This document shows, one piece after another, positions 25,863-34,795 of a DNA stretch of 64,000 nt. Each line of letters starts with the position of its first letter. Within the stretch, counting starts at the first letter, position 1. The notes below the pieces were generated by a model. It was given only the letters and a program-made list of their open reading frames with translations. It was not told where the DNA came from and made no database searches. The DNA comes from Moanibacter sp964542645 (GTDB taxonomy: Bacteria > Verrucomicrobiota > Verrucomicrobiia > Opitutales > UBA2987), in assembly GCA_964542645.1 (NCBI GenBank), contig CAZIUG010000015.1, positions 62,001-126,000 of the forward strand. The letters are read 5' to 3'. The translations under genes and the position numbers were made by a program.

Positions 25863-28124
25863 ATGAAGAATGGAAATCACAAGATTATTGGCACGCGACC
25901 AGTCAGACATGACGGCATCGACAAGGTCACCGGGAGAGCCGTCTACGGGGCTGATGTACGGCTTCCCAAAATGCTGTATGGAAAAGTAAAGCGAAGCCCC
26001 TATGCCCATGCCAAAATAGTTTCGATTGACTGCAGTAAGGCTCTGGAAATGCCAGGGGTCAAGGCCGTCGCAACGGCCGATGATCTGGTTAACACCGTCG
26101 ATAAGATGTCCGATGTTGGCGAAACGGTTGTGAATACGAGAGAAATTGCCCAAAACTCCCTCGCGTCTGATAAGGTACTCTACAAAGGGCATTCGATAGC
26201 TGCAGTAGCTGCCATAAGCCCTCACATAGCAGAAGAAGCTCTCGATTTAATCGATGTTGAATACGAACCCCTCCCACCTGTTATCGACGTTTTGGAAGCA
26301 ATGTCGGATAACGCTCCATTACTGGACGAGAAACTTACTACTAAGTCAATGGGGGAAGATTCTAAAAAGCCCAGCAACATAGCTTCCCACAATCAATACA
26401 AAATTGGAAATCCCGAAAAACAATTTGTTGAAGCCGATGTCATTGTTGAACGCGAGTTTCGGACTGCCACCGTACATCAAGGATACATTGAACCCCATAA
26501 TACAACTGTCTATTGGAAAGAAGATGGAACCGTCACCGTATGGGTAAGTACCCAGGGTCCGTTCCAAATTAGAGACCAACTAGCCGATGTTCTGCAAATA
26601 CCAGTTTCTAAGATCAAAGTTATCCCATGTGAAATCGGCGGCGGATTCGGTGCCAAATTTCCTATCTATATGGAACCAGCTGCTGCGGTAATGTCACAAA
26701 AAACCAGATGTCCGGTCAAAATGGTAATGACTAGAACTGAAGAATTTGAAGCTACTGGTCCTGCGCCTGGTTCATATATCAAAGTCAAAATGGGAGCTAC
26801 TAATGAAGGGAACATTGTTGCCGCCGAAGCATATCTCGCATACGAGGCAGGTGCTTATCCCGGTTCCGCTGTAGGTGCTGGTGCAATGTGCATTTTTTCT
26901 CCCTATAATATAGATAGTATTATCATCGATGCCTATGACGTTGTTGTAAATAAACCAAAGTCAACTGCTTACAGAGCCCCAGGGGCACCCAATGCCGCTT
27001 TTGCTGCAGAAACAGTTATTGACGAACTGGCAGATAAACTAGATCTCGATCCGTTGCAGTTTCGTCTAGATAATGGCGCTGAGGAAGGGACTCGCCGTGC
27101 AGATAGTGTGAAATTCAGTCGAATCGGTTGTAAAGAAACTGTCCAGGCTGCTCTCGACTCTGATCACTACCAATCTCAATTAACAGGGCCCAATCGTGGC
27201 CGTGGAATTGCCTCAGGATACTGGATGAACGGAGGCGGACAATCTGCTGCTACCCTAAGTTTAAATCCGAATGGAACTGTCAATCTGCTGGAAGGCTCAG
27301 CAGATATCGGAGGAAGTCGTGCTTCAATGGCAATCATTGTAGCCGAAACGTTGGGTCTAAAAGCAGATGATGTTAATCCTCAAGTTGTTGATACTGATTC
27401 GGTTGGGTTTACCGATGGAACTGGAGGAAGTCGTGTTACCTATGCAACTGGACATGCCTGCTATCTGGCAGCAACGGAGCTTAAGGCAAAAATGATCGAG
27501 CGTGCTGCCCAAGAGTTAGAAGTAGACAAGGATGCAATTTTATTTGATGGAGGCCGGTTCATTGATCGTAACAATACTCACAAGAATCTTAGCTTTAAGG
27601 AAGTTGCCTCCAATCAGAGAGACACTGGTGGCCCGATTACAGCCGATGGTGCTGTCAACGCAGAAGGACCAACCAATGGTTTTGCAACTCACATCGTCGA
27701 CGTTGAGGTTGACCCTGAAACAGGGAAGGTCGAAATTCTCCGGTATACAGCAGTCCAGGATGTCGGTACCGCAATTCATCCCAGCTATGTTGAAGGCCAA
27801 ATGCAGGGTGGAGTGGCCCAGGGAATAGGCTGGGCATTAAATGAGGAATTCTACTTCAACAAAGATGGATCTCTCGCCAATACCAGCTTTCTTGACTACC
27901 GGATGCCGACAACTTTCGATATCCCGATGATTGAGACGATTCTTGTCGAGGTCCCCAATCCTTTAAGCCCACACGGTATTCGAGGGGTCGGGGAAGTCCC
28001 CATTGTACCTCCCCTCGCTGCAATTGCCAATGCCGTATATCACGCTGTGGGCAAACGCATAGATACTTTACCAATCACACCAGCTCGTCTTAGCGCCGCT
28101 ATAGAAAACAGACAGGTCTACTAA
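25863..28124 (+). CDS. Molybdenum hydroxylase large subunit (xanthine dehydrogenase/aldehyde oxidase family)
   Basis: 753 aa, full-length molybdopterin-cytosine-dinucleotide-type catalytic subunit. It opens with IGTRPVRHDGIDKVTGRAVYGADV (aldehyde oxidase a/b hammerhead), then GGGFGAKF, YRAPGAPNAAFAAE (XDH-type, not the CO dehydrogenase AYxCSFR loop), GSADIGGSRASMA, and near the end GIRGVGEVPIVPPLAAIANA with the catalytic Glu. It hydroxylates N-heterocycles or aldehydes. The FAD and [2Fe-2S] subunits usually encoded beside it are absent from the window, so it may use distant partners. modABC upstream could supply its metal. Confidence 0.9.
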   Translation: MKNGNHKIIGTRPVRHDGIDKVTGRAVYGADVRLPKMLYGKVKRSPYAHAKIVSIDCSKALEMPGVKAVATADDLVNTVDKMSDVGETVVNTREIAQNSLASDKVLYKGHSIAAVAAISPHIAEEALDLIDVEYEPLPPVIDVLEAMSDNAPLLDEKLTTKSMGEDSKKPSNIASHNQYKIGNPEKQFVEADVIVEREFRTATVHQGYIEPHNTTVYWKEDGTVTVWVSTQGPFQIRDQLADVLQIPVSKIKVIPCEIGGGFGAKFPIYMEPAAAVMSQKTRCPVKMVMTRTEEFEATGPAPGSYIKVKMGATNEGNIVAAEAYLAYEAGAYPGSAVGAGAMCIFSPYNIDSIIIDAYDVVVNKPKSTAYRAPGAPNAAFAAETVIDELADKLDLDPLQFRLDNGAEEGTRRADSVKFSRIGCKETVQAALDSDHYQSQLTGPNRGRGIASGYWMNGGGQSAATLSLNPNGTVNLLEGSADIGGSRASMAIIVAETLGLKADDVNPQVVDTDSVGFTDGTGGSRVTYATGHACYLAATELKAKMIERAAQELEVDKDAILFDGGRFIDRNNTHKNLSFKEVASNQRDTGGPITADGAVNAEGPTNGFATHIVDVEVDPETGKVEILRYTAVQDVGTAIHPSYVEGQMQGGVAQGIGWALNEEFYFNKDGSLANTSFLDYRMPTTFDIPMIETILVEVPNPLSPHGIRGVGEVPIVPPLAAIANAVYHAVGKRIDTLPITPARLSAAIENRQVY

Positions 28125-28273
28125 AACACATTGACCCTGGATTCCTATGGGACTCCAAGACTGCAAGCTGCTAACCGCTCCAAAAATAAGAGCTTGGCTA
28201 TAAAAATCTATCGAACTGGGGAGCGATCATGAATTGACCCAGCCGAATTGCATAAAAAAGTTTCCCCGATATA

Positions 28274-28660
28274 TCAATCGACTCGGAGCTGCACCAATCC
28301 GCGTAACATGAGTGTTTTTGTATAATGGATTACTGCGGAATTACACTCTTCACGGTCAATATTAAATCGACCTTGGATACTTTTAGCTATTGAGCGTAAA
28401 TCTCTGATGCCGTCAATCTGCTGCCAAAAGAAGGTCCCCCTCTCGTCGAGATTAACTCTTACGGAACGACGGAATCCGAGTTTGTCAGCCAAAAATTGCG
28501 TTAGTTGGGAACTGGGCTTGATTTTGTGTCTAAGCTGCAACATCGAACCACTATCTAACTTTGCATCAATTCCAGGGGTGATTGAAGGAATAGCCGCGAA
28601 CGGATCCCTCTCCGTACCTTTATTTCTTTCTTTTCCCGACCTATAAGTACCGTCAGCCAT
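28274..28660 (-). CDS. PqqD-like protein (RiPP recognition element fold)
   Basis: 128 aa. The C-terminal ~85 residues match the PqqD family: VRVNLDERGTFFWQQIDGIR, then RSIAKSIQGRFNIDREE and a final helix ending MLRGLVQLRV. PqqD-type domains bind leader peptides of ribosomal peptides and present them to radical SAM enzymes. The N-terminal ~45 residues are charged and probably disordered. There is no radical SAM enzyme, precursor peptide or pqq gene nearby, so the partner is unknown. It is convergent with the molybdenum hydroxylase gene (149-nt gap). Confidence 0.75.
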   Translation of the reverse strand: MADGTYRSGKERNKGTERDPFAAIPSITPGIDAKLDSGSMLQLRHKIKPSSQLTQFLADKLGFRRSVRVNLDERGTFFWQQIDGIRDLRSIAKSIQGRFNIDREECNSAVIHYTKTLMLRGLVQLRVD

Positions 28661-28759
28661 TTCGTCTTTCTATCATCAAGATCTAACAGAAGAACACAAT
28701 TTAATCTCGCCCCACACCATAACTCCTTGCTCCCACTCTGATATAATAATCTGTAAATA

Positions 28760-28930
28760 ATGTCTCTTATGTTCAACCGTCTCAGACAATGGTGTTTTGA
28801 AAACCCAAGATTGTTGTGGTTAATGGTTATTATTGGTGCAAGTTGTGACTCTGTTTTCTCGATTATTATTTTTCTTAGTGAGAAACGGTTACAAACAAGA
28901 GAATCATTTTCACTTATGGGAATTTCATAA
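28760..28930 (+). CDS. Possible small membrane protein (56 aa)
   Basis: A short frame within the 315-nt gap before the alcohol dehydrogenase gene. The predicted peptide has a basic N-terminus (FNRLRQW), one hydrophobic segment (LLWLMVIIGAS then SVFSIIIFL) and a polar tail. No Shine-Dalgarno motif precedes the ATG, and no homologue is recognised. It ends 45 nt before the downstream start, where it could be a leader ORF. It may equally be a chance ORF. The rest of the gap (28661-28759 and 28931-28975) holds nothing else I can support. Confidence 0.28.
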   Translation: MSLMFNRLRQWCFENPRLLWLMVIIGASCDSVFSIIIFLSEKRLQTRESFSLMGIS

Positions 28931-28975
28931 TTTTTTATTTGGACCTAAAGCAGCAATAATTATTATCTATAGCGA

Positions 28976-30082
28976 ATGAAAACAAAAGCCGCAGTCGCCT
29001 ATGAAGTAGGAAAACCAGTCGTAGTTGAAGAACTCGACTTACAGCCACCTCGAGAGAATGAGGTCCTCGTTAAAATCAGAGCCAGTGGTGTATGTCACAG
29101 TGACCTCTCCTTGCTAAACGGGACCATTGTCCACGCCCTTCCAGAAGTTCTCGGGCACGAAGGAGCAGGAACCGTTATAGAAGTTGGAGACGGAGTCTCT
29201 CAATGTAAACCCGGAGATTCAGTCATGCTCTCATTCGTCCTCTGCTGTGGCAAATGCGAACAATGTCAATCCGGCCATCATACTCTATGTGAGGTCCACT
29301 TCGAAAACGATCGTGGCCGATTGCTAGACAACTCGTGCCGTTTTCACAAGAATGGCCTAGAGGTCAACCAGTTTTCGCGCCTCGGAACAATGTCCGAGTA
29401 CACCGTCGTTCCCGCAGATACAGTAATTCCGATGCCTGAGGGGAGCTCACTTAGAACTGCTGCTCTAATTGGTTGTGGTGTATCAACGGGGATTGGAGCT
29501 GTTACCCGAGCAGCCAAAGTAAGGGAAGGAGAGAGTGTTTGTGTGATTGGTACTGGAGGAGTGGGACTGAACGCGGTCCAGGGGGCTCGACTAGCCGGGG
29601 CAGATCCCATTATTGCGGTTGATAGATTAGAAAACAAACTTCAGGCGGCAAGAGAGTTCGGCGCCTCCCATACAATAAATTCATCCGAAATAGATCCTGT
29701 TGAAGCAGTGAAAGACCTAACCTCTGGAAAAGGCGTCCATTATGCCATAGAAGTAATTGGTATTACATCTACCATGGAGATGGCTTTCAGTATGCTTCGT
29801 CATGGAGGAAACGCTGTCATTGTCGGTATAGCCGCGCAGGATCAAAAGGTTCAGATACCTGCAGCTATGCTGCCCTACGGCGAGCGGAGAATTTCTGGAA
29901 CATTTATGGGGTCCTGTAATCCTAAAGAGGACATGCCTCACTTTCTCAAACTCTACGAAGAGAAGAAGCTGAAATTGGATGAATTAGTCACCAGATTCTA
30001 CAAACTTGAGGAAGTTAATGATGCTTTTGCCGACCTAGAAGCAGGTAAAAATATCAGAGGCGTAATAGACTTCGGTGATTAG
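28976..30082 (+). CDS. Zinc-dependent alcohol dehydrogenase (MDR family)
   Basis: 368 aa, medium-chain dehydrogenase/reductase. Catalytic zinc ligands are seen in GVCHSDLS (Cys), VLGHEGAGTV (His-Glu) and IGCGVSTG (Cys). The structural zinc loop is present as CGKCEQCQSGHHTLC. The cofactor Rossmann motif is VIGTGGVGLNAVQGA with an acidic VDR following, suggesting NAD+ preference. The overall pattern is that of class III-like or NDMA/mycothiol-type ADHs, which oxidise or reduce alcohols, aldehydes or adducts. It could reduce aldehydes released by aldolases in the region. Confidence 0.88.
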   Translation: MKTKAAVAYEVGKPVVVEELDLQPPRENEVLVKIRASGVCHSDLSLLNGTIVHALPEVLGHEGAGTVIEVGDGVSQCKPGDSVMLSFVLCCGKCEQCQSGHHTLCEVHFENDRGRLLDNSCRFHKNGLEVNQFSRLGTMSEYTVVPADTVIPMPEGSSLRTAALIGCGVSTGIGAVTRAAKVREGESVCVIGTGGVGLNAVQGARLAGADPIIAVDRLENKLQAAREFGASHTINSSEIDPVEAVKDLTSGKGVHYAIEVIGITSTMEMAFSMLRHGGNAVIVGIAAQDQKVQIPAAMLPYGERRISGTFMGSCNPKEDMPHFLKLYEEKKLKLDELVTRFYKLEEVNDAFADLEAGKNIRGVIDFGD

Positions 30083-30349
30083 AATAGACGCTAAAAGGCA
30101 GATTAGTCTAAGGAGTTAACGCATTGCTCCCATAACTGAACGCACCGCCAGTTTAAGAAATTTCACAAGCTTCATTAAAATCTTAAAGTTAGGGTAAAAC
30201 TCCTTTCGACGGGGCCCATGGCAGCGACGAAAAGAAATCTGGTGGACAAACGAAGGTGACGATACGGGCCAGCCTCAATACACCCTGGTGAATTAAGCCA
30301 AATCGACGGATAAAATGTTTAGAAAGGCAAAGATGGATCCGACGAGTAA

Positions 30350-31558
30350 CTAGGGTCTTACCGGACTCCCATCCGGCAATCGAGTCTGGGTCCACTTCTC
30401 AACTCTATCACGGCACGGGTATCGAGAAGCGAGTTTCTCATTGATATCAATGCCAATACCTGGCTGATCACTGGAATACATATACCCATTTCTTACTTCA
30501 GGAAGCCCTGGAAACATCTCGTAGACTAAATCATCGAACCCGCACCATTCTTGAATCCCAAAGTTTGGAGCCCATAGATCGAGATGAAGTTGGGCAGCGT
30601 GGCCCACTGGAGAAGTGTCACCCGGCCCATGCCATGCGGTTCGAATCCCGTGGAGGTTCGCAAACGAAGCTACGTTCCTAGCTGGCGTTAGACCTCCCAT
30701 TTGGCTCACATGCATTCGTATGAAATCGATCAGTCTTTTTTCGATTAGTGGTTTCCACTCGAGAGGATGGTTAAAAAGCTCCCCCATTGCAATTGGGGTT
30801 GCGCACTGCTCTCGGATTCGCTGAAACCAGTCAATATCTTCTGGTGCCAGTGGGTCCTCAAGAAAGAACAGACGAAAACGCTCGACATCCTTCGCAAACC
30901 CTACCGCTTCAATCGGTCTCAATCGTTCATGAATATCGTGAAGAAGTTCAATTTCATATCCAAATTCTTCACGAAGGAGATCGAACAATTCCAAGTGTCC
31001 ACGCCTATAGGATCCTGGATCATAATAATTTCCATCAGGTGCACCTTTGGGACGTAATTTATCGGTTGCACCCGAGCCTCCATATCCTCCCATTTGCACA
31101 CGCAGGTAGCGGTAACCTTCGTTCATCAATTTTTGGACACTATCAAAAACCTCTTCGACCGTTCCTCCCCCAGCATGTGCATAACACGCAGCAGCCTCCC
31201 TACATTTCCCCCCAAATAGCTGGTAGAGCGGCATTCCAGCACGCTTCCCTTTAATATCCCAAAGCGCCTGGTCCACTCCGGATAAAGCATTATTCAGAAC
31301 CGGACCATTTCTCCAATATCCATTAACCATTCCCATTTGCCAAATCTCCTCGATCCGGTCTACGTCTCGACCAATGAGGAAGGGCTTAAGATGTTTCTCA
31401 ACTGCCGTTACTACGGCGTGAAATCTCTGAGTAAAAGTAGCACAGCCCAGTCCATAAAGACCAGGTTCCGATGTAATAACCTTGACCACGACAAACCTTT
31501 GTCCAGCAGGTTCCGTCGTGACTACTTCAATATCCTCTATAGTCGTGGGGCTTCCCAT
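30350..31558 (-). CDS. Mannonate dehydratase-subgroup enolase-superfamily enzyme (ManD/RspA-like)
   Basis: 402 aa. It has ManD-subgroup features: IWQ...YWRNGPVLNNALSGVDQAL, LLHDIHERL (D208 metal ligand and H210), FFLEDP (E234), AMGELF (E260), RMHVSQMGGLTPARN, and the signature AWHGPGDTSPVGHAA with H310. Family members dehydrate D-mannonate or D-gluconate to 2-keto-3-deoxygluconate, or have very low activity (RspA). It lies on the same strand as, and just downstream of, the lactonase at 31650 (91-nt gap), consistent with lactone -> sugar acid -> keto-deoxy acid. Confidence 0.88.
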   Translation of the reverse strand: MGSPTTIEDIEVVTTEPAGQRFVVVKVITSEPGLYGLGCATFTQRFHAVVTAVEKHLKPFLIGRDVDRIEEIWQMGMVNGYWRNGPVLNNALSGVDQALWDIKGKRAGMPLYQLFGGKCREAAACYAHAGGGTVEEVFDSVQKLMNEGYRYLRVQMGGYGGSGATDKLRPKGAPDGNYYDPGSYRRGHLELFDLLREEFGYEIELLHDIHERLRPIEAVGFAKDVERFRLFFLEDPLAPEDIDWFQRIREQCATPIAMGELFNHPLEWKPLIEKRLIDFIRMHVSQMGGLTPARNVASFANLHGIRTAWHGPGDTSPVGHAAQLHLDLWAPNFGIQEWCGFDDLVYEMFPGLPEVRNGYMYSSDQPGIGIDINEKLASRYPCRDRVEKWTQTRLPDGSPVRP

Positions 31559-31649
31559 TAACTAAAATCCTAACTACAAACGCAGGAATCTCCAAGATTT
31601 TTCTTCTCTAGAAACGATGAAGCATCTGATCACCCGGGTAATTAAAATT

Positions 31650-32744
31650 TCAAGATGAAGCTATCATCCTGACACAAATGGGATTAGGAATCTCGATACG
31701 GAAACCAGTTGGCTTCAGGCTCCCACTATTACCATCGTAAAGAAAAGAATAAACGTCACTCGTATCCTGGTTAGCAACGATCACAAAATTCCCGGTTGGA
31801 TCAAAGGCAAAATTCCGCGGAGTTCTACCCAGAACAGATTGATAGCCTACTGGGCTCAGTAGGCCATTCTCCTCATTGACAGAATAGATCGCAAGTGAGT
31901 CATGCCCACGATTTGATGCATAGAGAAAATGGCCATCAGGACTCAATAAAATCTCGGCACATGTACTTTCTATATTGGTGCCTTCCGGCAAGGCAGATAT
32001 TGTCTGTTCTTCCTTCAGAGAGCCTATCTCTTCGTTGAAAGAAAAGACAGTCACGGTAGAATTGATCTCGTTAAGGACATAAACCCACTTTCGGTTTTGA
32101 TGAAAAGTAAGGTGCCGCGGCCCAGCTCCTCCGGCAACCCTAGCAAAAGGAGGATCATGTGGATCAAGCCTCGCCATTGCTGGATCAATCCTGTATACCA
32201 ATACCTGGTCCAACCCAAGATCACAAACCAAAGCGAAGCGATTCGATGGATCTAGAAAAATTGAGTGAGCGTGCGATTGATTCTGTCTAGTCGGGTGCAC
32301 CCCCGATCTACCCTTATGCTGGATAAACGACTTTGCCTCACCCAAACTGCCATCTGACATGACAGGAAATGCCGCAGCACTTCCCCCACCATAATTGGCA
32401 ACGAAAAGACTCTTTCCCTCCCCGTCCAAGGAAATATGACAAGGCCCCGAACCAACCGATGATTGTCTATTTATTAATTGCAAATCACCGTTCGTGGGTT
32501 TCCGGCTAAAAGCATTAACGGATCCCGCATCTCTCTCATCCCCTTCCAGTCTTTCCCCAGTGGAGTAAAGATAAAGCCCAGATGGGTGAATAGCGAGAAA
32601 GCCTGGATTCCCTATCTTGGCTGCCAAAGCAACCCCAGTAAGTTCTCCATTATCACTATTAAGCCAGCAGCGATAAATGCCATCTGATTCACCAGCCGTT
32701 GCGGTTCCAAAGTAGACAAGTGTATTCTTAAGTTTTTCACTCAT
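31650..32744 (-). CDS. Beta-propeller lactonase (YbhE family), second copy
   Basis: 364 aa, same family and blade motifs as the protein at 7542-8627: GPCHISLDGEGKSLFVANYGGGSA, SHAHSIFLDPSN, GAGPRHLTFHQNRKWVYVLNE, SPDGHFLYASNRGHDSL and TPRNFAFDPTGNFVIVANQ. It has no signal peptide. It probably hydrolyses a sugar lactone. It is upstream of the ManD-like gene on the minus strand and divergent from a sugar isomerase gene over a 189-nt spacer that holds a perfect palindrome. Confidence 0.85.
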   Translation of the reverse strand: MSEKLKNTLVYFGTATAGESDGIYRCWLNSDNGELTGVALAAKIGNPGFLAIHPSGLYLYSTGERLEGDERDAGSVNAFSRKPTNGDLQLINRQSSVGSGPCHISLDGEGKSLFVANYGGGSAAAFPVMSDGSLGEAKSFIQHKGRSGVHPTRQNQSHAHSIFLDPSNRFALVCDLGLDQVLVYRIDPAMARLDPHDPPFARVAGGAGPRHLTFHQNRKWVYVLNEINSTVTVFSFNEEIGSLKEEQTISALPEGTNIESTCAEILLSPDGHFLYASNRGHDSLAIYSVNEENGLLSPVGYQSVLGRTPRNFAFDPTGNFVIVANQDTSDVYSFLYDGNSGSLKPTGFRIEIPNPICVRMIASS

Positions 32745-32839
32745 GATAGATAAACCCTAACAAAGAGAAAAATCGGGAAGTTTTTTCTAAGACTTGATTT
32801 TCTTATTTAAAGTGCTGATCAAAGTCTACAAATAAGCAA

Positions 32840-32858
32840 TGTTATAAATTATATAACA
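32840..32858. promoter_or_regulatory. Palindrome in lactonase/isomerase divergent promoter region
   Basis: TGTTATAAATTATATAACA: a perfect 7-bp inverted repeat around AATTA, midway between the divergent starts at 32744 and 32934. The half-site TNTTATA resembles that of the palindrome before the ThDP gene (58504-58522). AT-rich palindromes also occur by chance. Confidence 0.3.
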
Positions 32859-32933
32859 CTCCAGGACAGTAGAACTTGCCCACACCGAGACAATTCATCT
32901 TAATTATTAAACGTAAGCAAGAGACCAATCAAG

Positions 32934-33773
32934 ATGAGATTAGGTGGGCCTATATTTAAACCATACGACGATGCTGAAAGCTGGGCATATGCAGTACACA
33001 CTTCGGGTTACCGAGCAGCATACTGTCCCTTGGATTTAGTGGAAAATGGTTCACCAAATGAGTGCCAAAAATTAGTAGATGCAGCCAAGAAGCTAGATAT
33101 CGTTATCGCGGAAGTTCCCGCTTGGAGTAATCCGATAAGTCGGGACGAAAGGGTGCGAAAAAAGGCAATCGGATTGTGCCAGAGACGACTGGAATTAGCG
33201 GAGAGAGTAGGCGCAAACTGTTGCGTAAATATTGCGGGTTCAAATGGAGAAAGCAGGTCCGAACCCCATCCCGAAAATCTCAACTCGGATACATTTGACC
33301 GAATTGTCGAGTCAGTACGTGAAATCATTGATGCAGTTAAACCAAAGAGAACTTCTTATGCTCTAGAGATGTCGCCATGGGTGCACCCGGCCTCTCCTAA
33401 CAGCTATTTACGACTCATCAACAAAATTAAAAGAGAAGGGTTTTCTGCACACCTGGATCCAGTAAATGTTGTCTCCACCATACATCGTTTCTATTACAAC
33501 TCTGCTTTCCTCGAGGAGTGCTTCACCCTCCTAGGTCCCTATGTTCGATCATGCCATGCCAAAGACATTATTTTACGTAAAAAGCTAACGGTCCAACTCA
33601 ATGAAGTAAGACCCGGTCTCGGAAACCTCGATTATAGAAAGTATTTGCGTTTAATTGAACACCTTGATCCTGATATGCCTCTAATGCTTGAGCATCTCAA
33701 AACGGAAAAGGAATACACAAAAGCAGCAGATTACATCCGAATAGTGGCGAAGGAAACAGGGATCGGGATCTAA
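32934..33773 (+). CDS. Sugar phosphate isomerase/epimerase-family TIM-barrel protein, second copy
   Basis: 279 aa. Putative metal ligands in order: E in YALEMSPWVHP, D in AHLDPVNVVS, H in SCHAKDI and E in LMLEHLKT, as in xylose-isomerase-like barrels. It starts MRLGGPIFKPYDDAESWAYA, a beginning seen in many uncharacterised members. It is divergent from the lactonase/ManD pair, so the three probably serve one carbohydrate. The substrate is not known. Confidence 0.8.
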   Translation: MRLGGPIFKPYDDAESWAYAVHTSGYRAAYCPLDLVENGSPNECQKLVDAAKKLDIVIAEVPAWSNPISRDERVRKKAIGLCQRRLELAERVGANCCVNIAGSNGESRSEPHPENLNSDTFDRIVESVREIIDAVKPKRTSYALEMSPWVHPASPNSYLRLINKIKREGFSAHLDPVNVVSTIHRFYYNSAFLEECFTLLGPYVRSCHAKDIILRKKLTVQLNEVRPGLGNLDYRKYLRLIEHLDPDMPLMLEHLKTEKEYTKAADYIRIVAKETGIGI

Positions 33774-33787
33774 TATATTTCCTCAAT

Positions 33788-33802
33788 CGTAGCATTGCTA
33801 CG
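33788..33802. terminator. Small hairpin between convergent genes
   Basis: CGTAGC-ATT-GCTACG is a perfect 6-bp stem with a 3-nt loop in the 113-nt gap between genes ending at 33773 (+) and 33887 (-). No T-run follows, so the terminator call is weak. Confidence 0.25.
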
Positions 33803-33886
33803 TTCATAAGGCGTTTATTATAATAATTTCACGGATAAACTCCACTAAACCAGTAAAGGATCCTTAGTTTTCTTCGAAAGAAAATT

Positions 33887-34735
33887 CTAGGGCTCATCCG
33901 TTGGGTCCCAAGTACAGCTATAATTTTCGTTAAGTTGGTCGAGTTTTTCCATATCAGCATCTTCGATTTCGAAATCGAAGACATCGGCGTTTTCGGCAAT
34001 ACGTTTCAGATTTTCGGACTTAGGTATGGTGACGAAACCCTTCTGCAAACCCCAACGAATCAAAACCTGAGCCGTTGATTTCCCATAATTCTTTGCCGTC
34101 CTGAGCAGGTCAGGATCGTGGAGCCTTACCCCTTTTGTCAAAGGACTGTAGCATTCGACACAAATGCTGTTTTCAAGACAAAGATTTATGACTTCATACC
34201 GATAGCGGTAAATGAAAGGATGCATTTCAATTTGGTTCACAGTCGGCACGACTTTACACTGCTCCAGAACCTCCTCCAAATGGTGAACCATGTAGTTGCT
34301 TACTCCAATTGCCTTGCAACGCCCTTCTGCGTATAGCATCTCGAGCGCTCGCCATGATTCCCTGCGAACTCCGCTCACAGGCCAGTGAAGCAGGTAGAGA
34401 TCAATATAATCAAGACCCATCAGCTCCATACTTCTTTCGAATGCTCTGATAGTAGCATCGTAGCCATGATCATTGTTCCAAAGTTTGGTTGTCACATAGA
34501 GCTCAGATCGTGCGATCCCGGATTCCCGTATCGCCTCTCCTACTTCCGCCTCATTCCCATAGAAAGCCGCTGTATCGATATGCCGATAGCCATGTTTAAC
34601 TGCGACTTTCATAATTTCAACCGACCGAGAATTCGCTTCCAGAAGATAAACACCCAACCCCAACTGCGGAATAGAGGTTCCGTTATTAAGGGGGATTCGG
34701 GTTTTAATGGATGGCTTAACCTTACTATAATCCAT
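33887..34735 (-). CDS. Aldo/keto reductase
   Basis: 282 aa, NADPH-dependent (alpha/beta)8 reductase of the AKR5-like (2,5-diketo-D-gluconate reductase) type. Catalytic tetrad: Asp in RHIDTAAFYGNE with the Tyr 5 residues later, Lys in VTTKLWNNDHG and His in DLYLLHWPVSG. The late motif TIPKSENLKRIAEN binds the NADPH phosphate. It may reduce sugar aldehydes or keto acids from the surrounding pathway. It lies 60 nt downstream of the Gfo/Idh/MocA gene on the same strand, a likely two-gene unit. Confidence 0.9.
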   Translation of the reverse strand: MDYSKVKPSIKTRIPLNNGTSIPQLGLGVYLLEANSRSVEIMKVAVKHGYRHIDTAAFYGNEAEVGEAIRESGIARSELYVTTKLWNNDHGYDATIRAFERSMELMGLDYIDLYLLHWPVSGVRRESWRALEMLYAEGRCKAIGVSNYMVHHLEEVLEQCKVVPTVNQIEMHPFIYRYRYEVINLCLENSICVECYSPLTKGVRLHDPDLLRTAKNYGKSTAQVLIRWGLQKGFVTIPKSENLKRIAENADVFDFEIEDADMEKLDQLNENYSCTWDPTDEP

Positions 34736-34795
34736 GTCCTAAATCTTTGATCAAAGTCTCCATTATAGAAAAACTAGAATCCAGGGTTAGAGCAT

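Noticed and set aside
25863..28124. Form I carbon monoxide dehydrogenase CoxL
   Set aside because: The active-site loop reads YRAPGAP, not AYxCSFR, and coxM/coxS partners are missing.
30189..30395. 68-aa frame overlapping the 3' end of the ManD-like gene
   Set aside because: Out of frame with and overlapping the confirmed gene; no support of its own.
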